Source: Ricinus communis
Lineage: Eukaryota; Streptophyta; Magnoliopsida; Malpighiales; Euphorbiaceae
Reading direction: 5' to 3'
Length of the DNA: 64,000 bases
NCBI RefSeq assembly: GCF_019578655.1
Contig: NC_063263.1
Location: 14,135,001-14,199,000, forward strand
The first letter of the stretch is position 1, and every line of letters starts with the position of its first letter. Of this stretch, positions 53,723 through 64,000 are shown in pieces. The translations under genes were made by a program, and so were the position numbers. The notes below the pieces were generated by a model. That model had not been told where the DNA came from. It searched no databases and saw only the letters and a program-made list of their open reading frames with translations.

Positions 53723-56700
53723 ATGGAGTTTGGAAGTATCCTTCAATTTCTTGAGAAGAAGAATATTTTGATCACTGGTGCCACTGGGTTTTTAGCAAAG
53801 AGTACACACCTACTTCTTCTCTCCCCCACCTCTTTCTCTTTTGCTTTAATGGGTTTTCTTTAGCCAAAAAAGAATTTACTATTAAACATGCATACCCACT
53901 AATTATCTCTTTTATGGGTACAGTTTTTATAGAGAAGATATTGAGAGTGCAACCAAATGTGAAGAAGTTGTATCTTCTTTTAAGAGCTCCAGATGCTAAG
54001 TCTGCTTCTCAACGCTTGCAAAATGAGGTATATATTTATATATATATATATATAAACACATATACATTGCACAAAATTATTGCAATTATTAATTTCAAAG
54101 GGTAAACAGATACTCATGTTCTGAAGCAAGATTATTATCTCTCTCTCTTCCTTTTTATTTTAATTTTCCATTCCCATTAAGAAGACAAAGATATGATGGT
54201 TGAAATGAAGGGTACCAACATTCTATGACAACATCTGTACTTGCCCCTTTGAAGCAATTTAAAAGTGATTTTCTCTATAGTTTTGTTATTACTATAAGAA
54301 AATGCCATGCAATTAGGTTGGAGAACCTATAAATTCTCAGTCTCATTTCTTAATCTATTTATCTATGTACTTTCTTTCATTCTTTTTGCAGCTATTAGGG
54401 CAGGACTTGTTTAGACTTGTAAAAGACAAATGGGGTGCAAATCTAAATTCTTTTATTTCTGAAAAGATTGTTCTTGTTCCTGGTGACATATGCTGTGGTA
54501 TGGACTTGGGTGTGAAAGAATCTAACTTGAGGGATGAGATGTGGAAAGCAATAGATGTTATTGTTAATTTAGCAGCAACAACTAATTTTGATGAAAGGTA
54601 AATGATTAATAATACTAATGATAATATAATCATGATCTCCTTCTTTATATTAATCTTTTATAATTTGATGCAGATATGATGTGGCACTTGATCTCAACAC
54701 AATGGGAGCTAAGCATGTCTTGTGCTTTGCAAAGAAATGTGTTAGACTCAAAGTTCTTGTTCATGTTTCTACTGGTTAGTAAATTCCCTTTCACCAACTT
54801 GTTCCTTTTCTTTTATATATATATATACATATTATGTGTTAACATTTAAAGTTTTGTACGTCGGGATAGCCTTCCATGAGTATTATTTTTCTCCCTTCCA
54901 TTAATCATTTTTCATAAAGAATTAGGGCATATTTAGGTGAACATTTGTTATAAGCAAAATAATAAAATCATTCTCAGCTTATGTTGCTGGAGAGAAGGGA
55001 GGATTACTACAGGAGACCCCTTATCAAATTGGCGAGACAATTAATGGAGTCTCTGGGCTAGACATTGATGAAGAGAAAAGATTGGTTGATGAGAAATTAA
55101 ATCAACTTCAAGCTGAAGGGGCCACTGATGATGCTATCAAAGAGGCAATGAAGGACATGGGCATCCAAAGGTTTTTCCTTAAAATCTCTATATATTTATA
55201 TGCATTATAATGGGAATCATTAACACTTTCAACATTTATTAGTTCGAATGAGAGAGATCTTTACTAGAATGCTTTCCGGATTTAGTTTTAACTCCAGGAG
55301 AAATCTAATTAATTAAAATACAATCTATTTTATACTTGCAAATAGTGACTATACTAGTCAGGTCATTTTTAATGGTTTACTGATAAAAATTCAATTAACT
55401 TCAAGTTATGTATATATTTGTCTAAAAATTTTATATTTAAGCTTGGTGCATATCTCCACTTATATACAAAATCGATAGATAATTGATACAAAATTATTAG
55501 TTTTAAATAATAAATTATGTGTCAATCATCTAATACTAAAGTGTAAAACGCTCGTAATATATGTTACTTTCAAATGTGTCTACTCTTTTTGCTTCTGGAA
55601 TTGGATGGGATCATTTTGTGAAATGGGCGAAAAATTTATACAAAATCATCTCTAAGGACAAGAGTTTAATGCCAAATTATTCCTCTAATGTACAAACATG
55701 AAATGTTGGCCGCATAATTTAGATATCATGTATTGACTTATGAACAATGTTTGGGAAATTTTCTCTAGTAAGGGCTAAAATTTTGGCCAACATTATTTAT
55801 GGGTCAATATCAAGGCATTTAAATCTTCTACCAACCTAGTAATTATACAACACAAACGAACCGACAACTGTAGGTGTAAGTCATTGATCATGTCTAAATG
55901 GGATTTCATCACCCTTTTGTAATGTGAATTCATATAAGATTTTAAGATAGATTTATAGAGTGCATAGTATCAGTAAATTCAAGAACTAATAGCTATTCAT
56001 ATCTTTTCATATCTTTTGGGAGAAAAAGAGAAGAAATTTGAGCTATTTTAGGGGTAAAAAGAAATTATAACTTTAGAAAATATGTGTTTCAGTACAGTTC
56101 GGAGATTGCTTTTAAAAATTTTAAAGCTAAAAATCAATTTCTCCTTGTAAAATATAAATTTTTGTTGCTAATTGTTCTGAATCTTTAGGAACATGGAATT
56201 CTAAATAAATTGTTTCAAATTTTAGGAACATGAAGTTTTAAATAAGCCTTTAGATTTAGGAGTCGTTAAATATTAAGGTTGGAAAAGTATTACTTTAACT
56301 TTAATTTTTATTTTATATATTGTCTTTAAATTTTGAAAATCGCTTTCAACAATTGATATTTTTGTTAAAAGATTACCAAACACCAATACCAAATACACTT
56401 TTAGATTCATCAACTGGTTAGCCATTAATAATAGGCTACAAAGAATAAAAACAAGCTGAAGCACTGGGCCATTACTCATCATAAATAGTGCGCAAGCAAC
56501 AAGAAACTTACCTCTGGCAATTGAATATGTCCCTTTAAAATAATAAAAGGATGTCTTAGCGCGAGCCAACAGGAAGTCCCGCCCGACAATGACATTAATC
56601 TTAATGGATATTTGTATGTAATATCATCCAATAGCTACCACCTATGTATAGTAACATGTGTTTTTACCGTCTTAGAAGGGTACGAGTTCAATTTTTAAGG

Positions 56701-58590
56701 GATGGTTCTTTGAGGCATTTATGCCTTTTATAGGATCATCCACCTCACTCGTTGGTTGAATTTCTTTTGTCTTAAAGTTGACGCTAATTATAGGTTTGAA
56801 TTTCATTTTAAGATGGCTCTTTGAAGATTTTAGGGTGAAAAAGAGCCGATATGATCAGAGGCTAAAGAGAATTTCATCATTGAATGCTTAATTTTTCTTC
56901 TTTTTTTTGCTAAAAAAGATCCAATAAATTAAAATTTTAAGTAAAATAATACCATTCTTAAAATATCATCTAAATTTAAATGGAATGGTTATGATTGTTT
57001 GACATTGCTAACATTGATTGACATTATCATTACTAACACATTGATCAAAATGATGATTAATTTCTAACATTTTATCAAAATGATTGACTAGGGCAAAGCT
57101 CTATGGATGGCCAAACACATATGTCTTTACAAAGGCAATGGGAGAGATGATTGTAGGACATTTGAAGGAGAATTTGTCCGTAGTCATTTTACGACCCACC
57201 ATTATAACAAGTACTTACAAAGAACCTTTTCCTGGTTGGGTTGAAGGGGTCAGGTATGTTATAGCATTTTGCGTTTGATTCTTGAGAAATGGAATGAAAA
57301 AGAAAAAGAGAAAGAAAAAAAAAAGGAATTAATTAAGGAATGCTGTCGAGTTTGACAAGATTAATTTTTCTTTGTTCTTTGCAGAACAATTGACAGTTTA
57401 GCCGTTGGTTATGGGAAAGGAAGATTGACATGCTTTCTTGGTGATATTAATGGAATAGTTGATGTGGTGAGCTAAACTTTTAACATTGACTTTCTATATT
57501 TTCTTTACTATATAATATTAAAACATACATTTAAGAGCGTATAAATAATATGATAAATATATATATCTTTTAATTTAATTAAAGTCTCGAATTCGAACTT
57601 TATACATACAGGTGCTGTATTTAAAACTCTTAAAATAGTGTTTTATCATCCGCAAGAATTCTGTCTAGTCCGTTCTAAATTATTTAGACTAATTCTGAAT
57701 CCATACAATAAAAAAATAAAATAGACGGAGAATTCAAACCTCGACAGGCTCTAAACTAAAAGAATAAAAAATATATCAATTAAGAATTCAAATTTAATTT
57801 TTTTGGTTAAAGTATGAGATTATTAATATTTAAACACTTGAATTGAAAGTGAAATATTGAGAATCATGCAGATACCAGCTGATATGGTGGTGAATGCAAT
57901 TATTGTTGCTATGACGGCTCATGCTAATCGACCATCTGAAAACGCAATTTATCAAGTAGGTTCCTCAGTAAGACATCCTTTGAGATATGCTAATCTTCAA
58001 GATTATGGACTTAATTACTTCACAAAGAAACCATGGATTGGTAAGGATGGGAAGCCTGTCAAGGTTGGCAAGGTGAAGGTTCTCGACAGCATGGCTAGCT
58101 TCCGTAGATATATGGCAGTTCGTTACTTGCTATTGCTAAAGGTTTGTTCAAATTTTCCCTTGTTTTTCTTTTTCTTTTTTAAATATTGGCCCCGATAGCG
58201 AGTTTATGAGATCTAAGAGTTCTAGAAACGACTTCCGATATGGTACGCTAATGATTATAAAATTTTGCATTTAATTTTAATAAGATTATTGAATTGTAAT
58301 TTATTTCATTTTAATTATTCTATTTTAGATTTTATTTTAATTTAGCTATCTTTGCCAATGATTAACAAATAAAAATATGATTTGTTAATCTTTCATTGAT
58401 AGAGATGACTATATTGAAATAAAAATAGAAATTAAATGATTGAATTTACTAATCAAATTAAAAATTTATTGAATAAATGAAAATTCGATGTAAAGTTTAA
58501 TAATGTAATTATCTTCTAAGAGGCATGGAAACTGACACATATGTGGATTCTGTCAGTTCTAAGAATTTAAGATACAATAAATAAATATAA

Positions 58591-58626
<36 letters not shown>

Positions 58627-59077
58627 CATCAAAGATTTTACAGGCCAATAAGTTAGATTAATTGTGGCTTGCTACTTTTTTTCTTCTTCTTCTGCAAGAC
58701 AGGGACTAGAACTGGCAAATACAGCATTTTGCCACTATTTTCAGGGCATATATAGTGATCTTAATAGGAAGATCAACTTTGTAATGAAACTGGTGGAGCT
58801 TTACAGGCCATACTTGTTCTTCCAGGGAGTGTATGTCTCCATGCTCAAACCACACTGTATCTATCAAAATTAACTATGATTCTTTTAATAAATTTTTCAT
58901 TTAAACTGAACTCTGACATGCAGGTTCGATGACATAAATACTGAAAAACTACGAATGGCAGCTAGAGAAAATGGTACAGAGATTGATATGTTCTATTTCG
59001 ACCCGAAATCCATTGATTGGGAAGATTACTTCGTTAATGTTCATATTCCTGGTGTGGTAAAATATGTTTTCAAATAA
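53723..59077 (+). CDS. Alcohol-forming fatty acyl-CoA reductase, copy A
   Basis: Ten exons: 53723-53801, 53924-54027, 54392-54597, 54674-54774, 54978-55170, 57092-57253, 57385-57466, 57872-58141, 58703-58830 and 58924-59077. They give 492 residues, the normal FAR length. The N-terminal NAD_binding_4 Rossmann domain starts with TGATGF (18-23), and the active site YVFTK is at 238-242 in [14 protein letters not shown]. The C-terminal Sterile/FAR_C domain ends [12 protein letters not shown]. These enzymes use NADPH to reduce very-long-chain acyl-CoA to primary alcohols for wax, suberin or sporopollenin. This copy has no long plastid transit peptide, so an ER, CER4/FAR3-like role is likely. Tissue and chain length cannot be read. 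Intron 5 is unusually large (1.9 kb). No disabling change is seen. Confidence 0.94.
55171..57091 (+). other. Large intron 5 of FAR copy A with repeat debris
   Basis: 1,921 bp, against 300 bp or so for the matching intron of copy B (61969-62171). The middle (about 56265-56600) is less AT-rich. It contains ACCAAACACCAATACCAAAT, a motif typical of MITE ends, so the excess length probably comes from transposon insertion. Confidence 0.5.
58594..58624. repeat. (AT)n tract in FAR copy A intron 8
   Basis: About 30 bp of AT dinucleotides. Confidence 0.9.
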
Positions 59078-60563
59078 TGTTACATGCAAAAAAGAAAAAA
59101 GGAAAAAGAAAAAAAGAAAGGAGGTTGTTTGTTCTCAAGAAAATTGTATCTACATTTTTATGTGGTATGGGGAATTAGTAATATCATTTATTCATGGCAG
59201 GATTACTTAAAAATGTATCTGCCAAAATGATTAGGAACTTTCTTAAAAGTGAGTTAATTGTGATATGATTCTGATGTTTCCTGATTAATGTAGTTTAAAA
59301 TTGTTGTGAAAAGTTTGTTTAGAGTTAAATAATGATTATGTTCATTAATCTTTTCAGTTATTTTGTCCCATGTAAATGGAAGGATTGGATTGTGATTTGC
59401 TTTAAGTAGAGACAATCTCATGATGTTTAATTATTCCATGCTTAAATATTCTTTGCAATTTTTCCAGCAAAAAGAATAATCTAATTAAGCTAAGAATTTC
59501 TCATTCCTAAAAATAAAAACGTTCTTGTAACTTGAACTAAACGTGAAGAATAGTTATGATAAGGCTAATATAAAAGTGATAGGACCTGTAAGCATGTGGA
59601 ATAAGCAATTAGCACAGGAATACTTTTACCTGTTAAATGGTTAAAATTGATATATTGTGAGAAAAACATCATAAAAAGCTTCGGGAGATATGTGACTTTT
59701 AGCTCTTATAGGTATAATAGAAAAGGAGACCATTAAATCTGTTCAATAAGCTGCTGGTTTGGACCGGGTTTAATCGAGCTTGAATTATTTTAATTTTAGT
59801 TTGAGCTCGGTCTAGCCCGCCTATATAGACCCAAGATTGTAACGAATTTTTTTTTTTGCTTTTATAGATATATAAATTTTTATTTATAATTTTTTAAGCA
59901 AAGTATAATTGCTAAATAGGCTTCAAAGAAACAATATTTCTAAATCTGTTTATAAGATAAACAAATTTTTTAAAATTTAAATTCACAAAGATATTAAATA
60001 AAATTATGTAAGAAATTTTAGTAAATTTGAGCGGGTCGGAAGAATATTCAAAGCCATGAATATATTTAGAAACCATATATGTCCTCGACCTAATAAGAAA
60101 ATCAATTGAAATAATAGTAAAGAAATTTAGTTAATCTTGTATAATTTGGAATAAAGAGAAGAAGTGCATCTTTGCCTCTAAAATTTGTTGTGAGAAATTG
60201 AATAAACCCTTATACTTTTGTTTGGTAAATTTGTGAAAATTAAAAGAATTTTACAGAATTATTAAAATAAACAAAAATTTGAATTTTGTATATACTGAAA
60301 CCAATTCCCATTAGGTATGACCTGGTTAATAAACATTGTCATTTTCTTTTTATGAAAGTAAACCTTCAGTTTATGCAACAGTAAATCAGTGCAAGAAAAA
60401 ATAAGTTCATAAATCAATACGATAAAAACAAACAGAAAAAAAAAAAGAAAAAGGAAAAAGCAATACAATGAGTTATACAATTAATAAATAATTATTGGCT
60501 TTAGAAGCTCGAATTTTTGTGTGTGGGGAAAGCCCTTTAGGAACTCAAACAATATAATGATTC
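59078..60563. other. Tail-to-tail spacer between the two FAR genes
   Basis: Contains both 3'UTRs and AT-rich spacer. No gene. A GGACCGGGTTTAATCGAGCT segment near 59762 looks repeat-derived but I cannot assign it. Confidence 0.5.
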
Positions 60564-63296
60564 TTACATTACATATTTAACTAAACCAGGAATATGAACA
60601 CTCATCATGTAATTTTCCCAGTCAATTTCTGTGGGATCAAAGTTAAATTCATCCATTTCTTTTAGTTCAAGACTTCTCTCTCTTGCTTCTATTCTTAGCT
60701 TCTCTGAGTTGGAATCATCAAAGCTGTAAACAAATTTAAGGGCAAAATCTTTACATGTTCATATTGATGCTTATGTATTTAAAGAAACAAAAAAAAAATG
60801 TATGGACCAACAAAAGAAGGAAATAGTGCTCTTACGTACCTGCCCTCAAAGAACACATAGGGTTTATAAAGTTCTACCAATCTCATCACCAATTTTACTT
60901 TTCGATCAAGAACCGTACACATGTCCTGATAGTTCTTCAATACCAAAATGGTTGCTACTTGCAATGCCTAGGAAAGAGTTTAAATTGGGAATAAACAAGT
61001 AATTATTAGTATGACACTAGTAAGAGAAAAGGAAAAGAATGCTTGACATTTTAGTATAACTTGTGGTTTATGAGCTATAATTTATTCCTTCATTAATAAT
61101 AGGTCTTGTTAAGATGTCTTTTCATTCTTCAATTCCAACTTTACAATATTTGTTAATAACTTTGATTTATAGATAAAATTAATTGTTAATTAAATGACTG
61201 CAAACCTTCAATGGCAGTTGAAAACGAAATGCCATATATATATAGAATTTGGTCATAGAGCTCAAGATAATGGCCTTGCTAGTCTTTACTGGAACTCCTT
61301 CCTTGTTAATCCATGGATTTGCAGAGAAATAACGATAGCTAAAATCATTCACACTTGATAACTTCAAAGGGTTTCTTAAGGAAGATCCTATTTGATAAAT
61401 GATTTCTGAAGCTTGCTTCTGAGCACGAGTCGCCATGGCCACAATGATTCCATTCACCACCATGTCAGCTGGTATCTGTATAGACAATTTTGTAAGTTTT
61501 GGAAGTTTTATATTCTAGAAGCATAAAAGCTGTGGGAAAATCCGAAAGTCAAAAATAATAATAAAAGAGAAAGATTAGCTTACCACATCAAGAACTGACT
61601 CCGGCCTAGAGACAAAACATCCCACTTTCCCTTTGCCATAGCCCACGATTACACTATCAACAGTTCTGCCATGGAAACACACACGTCATAGAATAAACAT
61701 GGAAATACATAACTTTGGCTGCCGCCTTAGGGTAGTAATAAGATAAAACTATTTTAATTAAGACTGAATCACTAATCTTGAAAAGAAATAAAAGGAGGAT
61801 AATTACCTGGCACCTTCAATCCAACCAGGAAATGGTTCTCTATAAGTACTTGTTATCATGGTTGGCCGTATAATAAGTAGACTCAAATCTTCTTTCATAT
61901 GCATTAAAATCATTTCCCCCATTGCCTTTGTAAATACATAAGTGTTTGGCCATCCAAACATCCTTGCCCTACACAGGAGTAAGGAGACAAATTTATTTTA
62001 GTCGGAAATGGTAAGGATTTTGGGGTCCTTTTACTCAAAAGGACCAGTTTAATGGCTGAATCAAATTAAAATTTTATATATGACTAAGTTGAAAAGTAAA
62101 TGTAAAGTTGATAATCGTTGGTATAATTATCTTAACATATAATGACTCACTCTAAACTAGTTACTTAATACCTTTCAATGCCAAAATCCTTCATGATTGC
62201 TGTAATTTCTTTCTCTGAAGCATTTTCTGATTCAAGTTCATTTAGTTTTTCTTGCACTAGTTTCTTTTCTTCTTCAATATCTATTTTACGGTTACCCTTC
62301 TTGGCTTCACCCATTGGAAATGGCTTCTCTAGTATAAGTCCTGTATCTTCTCCACATACATAAGCTGACAGAGAACATATGAATTAGAGAACAACTTAAA
62401 AAGTAAGTTCCAATCATGTTTATATGATGAAAACTTTGTAATTACCAGTAGAGACATGGACAAGCATCCTGATTTTAAGACATTTCTTCGCAAAGTTCAA
62501 GACATTCAAAGCTCCCAGTGTATTGACTCCTAGTGCAACATCATATCTTCATTTACAGAACCCAAAAACAGATAAAGAGAAAGAAACTTCAATTAGTTTG
62601 TATGTTAAGGACTTTATAGAATTTAATAAAGTGAAGCAGAAAAAAGTAATAATCCTTATACTTACCTTTCATCGAAGTTGGTTGTGGCAGCAAAGTTAAT
62701 CACCACATCAATATCTTTCAGAATCTCATCCCTTAAGTTAAAGTCTTCAATCCCTAAGTCTTCACGGGAGATATCACCAGGAATAGGAGTCATCTTCTCT
62801 GATACAAAGGAGTTTAGACTTGAACCATATTTCTCCCTCACACCTTTAAATAAATCTTTCCCTATGACCTGTCAGTCCAAGAAAAATTTGTCAGGAGAAT
62901 TTACAAAGTTACAGAGCTTAGATAGACATCCTTAAGATTGACATGTAAAACAGTGCATATTAATTTTCAAAACTATCCCTTACTGTAGAATTTACAGGGG
63001 AGACGAATATAATACCTCCCGATTTAGGCGCTCCATAGCAGAGTCAGCATCTGCAGCTCTTAGAAGAAGATAAAGCTTCTTCACATTTGGTTGAACTCTC
63101 AGTACCTTCTCCACAAAAACTGCACACCCATCAAAGAAAAGTCGTTAGCAGTAATTGCACCTAAATATCTTACACTACGCTAAAAAGGAGAGAAGAGAAA
63201 GGGCATATATTATATACTCTTTGCTAGATATCCAGTTGCACCAGTAGCCAAAATGGTCTTGTTCTCAAGAAACTCTAGTATACTTCCAACCTCCAT
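60564..63296 (-). CDS. Alcohol-forming fatty acyl-CoA reductase, copy B
   Basis: Ten minus-strand exons: 63296-63218, 63119-63016, 62868-62666, 62546-62446, 62364-62172, 61968-61807, 61665-61584, 61475-61206, 60967-60840 and 60723-60564. They give 493 residues. Landmarks are TGATGYLA for NADPH, the active site YVFTK (237-241) in [14 protein letters not shown], and the C-terminal FAR_C domain ending [11 protein letters not shown]. Eight of the ten exon lengths equal those of copy A; only exons 3 (203 against 206) and 10 (160 against 154) differ. The proteins nonetheless differ at many positions (for example [19 protein letters not shown] against [19 protein letters not shown]), so the duplication is old. 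Its role is probably as for copy A. Introns are short and the gene looks intact. Confidence 0.94.
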
Positions 63297-63363
63297 TGAT
63301 TTTGAAGATAATTTTCCAACCTTTCTGTGTATCAGTTTTGGAAATAGTTTCGGAGTTCTTCTT

Positions 63364-63371
63364 TTTATATA
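63364..63371 (-). promoter_or_regulatory. Probable TATA box of FAR copy B
   Basis: TATATAAA on the minus strand, about 68 bp before the ATG at 63296. Confidence 0.55.
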
Positions 63372-64000
63372 TCTTTTTTCTTTCTCCTTTATGGTCTACT
63401 AATTTGTGAGACGAGGATACTTTAAATGTGTTTGGTACTTATAAAGCTGTGCTAGAGTTTTAACGTACCGTACTTAATTTAAATTTGAAATTTTAATTAA
63501 ATTAGAAAAAACTCTTAATATCTTATTTATATGCGCTTAGCTCAATTAGATTAATTTTTAAATATATTTTTTTGTGTTATTTTTTAATAGGAAAATCGAA
63601 GTTGTAATCTGCTTTAAGCTCTAGCTGACAGCTTACCTATAATTTGAGAACGTATTTTCATGTTCTTGGCAAAGTAGGCTATCTAACTTCTGATTACAGT
63701 AGAGTTTGAATATTAATTTTTCAGATTGTGATAGGCTCTGGCCAATAACTAAATTCATTTGAACTCATCCATAATTCTCAACATAATTTGATATTAGTGA
63801 ATAAAACAAGTAACCTTTTAGTCTATTCCTTTTAGTATAAAATAGGAAAAAATAAAAAAACAAAAGAGATAAGCAGAATATTCGTAAAGTCATAACTAGT
63901 TTGAAAAATATGTATAAATGCTCGGTTCGTACTTTCTTCTAAATAAGATATAGGATAGTTTATTTTATTAACCCTTGACTTTTAACGAATCTAAGTAATA
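63372..64000. promoter_or_regulatory. Upstream region of FAR copy B
   Basis: AT-rich and non-coding to the end of the window; presumably promoter DNA of the minus-strand FAR gene. Confidence 0.4.

Noticed and set aside
53506..53754. Frame with Leu-Ser repeats
   Set aside because: It is the CT microsatellite read as Leu-Ser; it overlaps the FAR start in another frame.
56273..56569. 98-codon minus-strand frame inside FAR intron 5
   Set aside because: Likely repeat-derived; no similarity recognised.

Overview
The window is nuclear DNA of a flowering plant, almost certainly a eudicot. The evidence is split genes with GT-AG introns of roughly 80 to 1,900 bp, very AT-rich intergenic DNA, plant-type families (DYW-class PPR, SAP A20/AN1 protein, PARP3, plant HIRA, alcohol-forming fatty acyl-CoA reductases), plant Ty1/copia and LINE debris, and a fragment of plastid 23S rRNA. 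I cannot name the species; a rosid (perhaps Malpighiales) is only a guess.

Layout. 38-1250 (+): last six exons of PARP3. 2771-3940 (-): intronless GT29 sialyltransferase-like gene. 4.6-11.3 kb: AT-rich DNA with a candidate MITE, a TA microsatellite and a 136-bp tandem duplication. 11297-11815 (-): A20/AN1 stress-associated protein with a 5'UTR intron. 13021-15722 (-): five-exon SAM-dependent methyltransferase. 18135-22778 (+): eight-exon SKD1/VPS4 AAA ATPase. 25137-28909 (+): eleven-exon subtilase carrying a premature stop. 29432-32966: defective Ty1/copia element with TSD, LTRs, PBS and PPT. 33235-33595: decayed second subtilase copy. 34066-36726 (-): intronless PPR-DYW gene. 38322-44689 (+): ten-exon HIRA. 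44.7-53.7 kb: gene-poor, with a SINE-like relic, a LINE relic and a plastid rDNA insertion. 53723-59077 (+) and 60564-63296 (-): two convergent fatty acyl-CoA reductase genes with nearly identical exon sizes. I derived every exon junction by reading splice signals and checking that the frame carries across.

The genes are unrelated neighbours, as is normal in a plant genome: ADP-ribosylation, Golgi glycosylation, stress signalling, ESCRT disassembly, secreted proteolysis, organelle RNA editing, histone H3.3 deposition and fatty-alcohol synthesis. Only the two FAR genes, and the subtilase with its relic, form local duplication groups. I found no operon-like cluster, CRISPR array or evidence of a new molecular system. 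The items most worth checking are the subtilase nonsense codon and its decayed paralogue, the duplicated splice acceptor in HIRA, the C-V-E triad in PARP3, the plastid insertion, and the inverted FAR pair.
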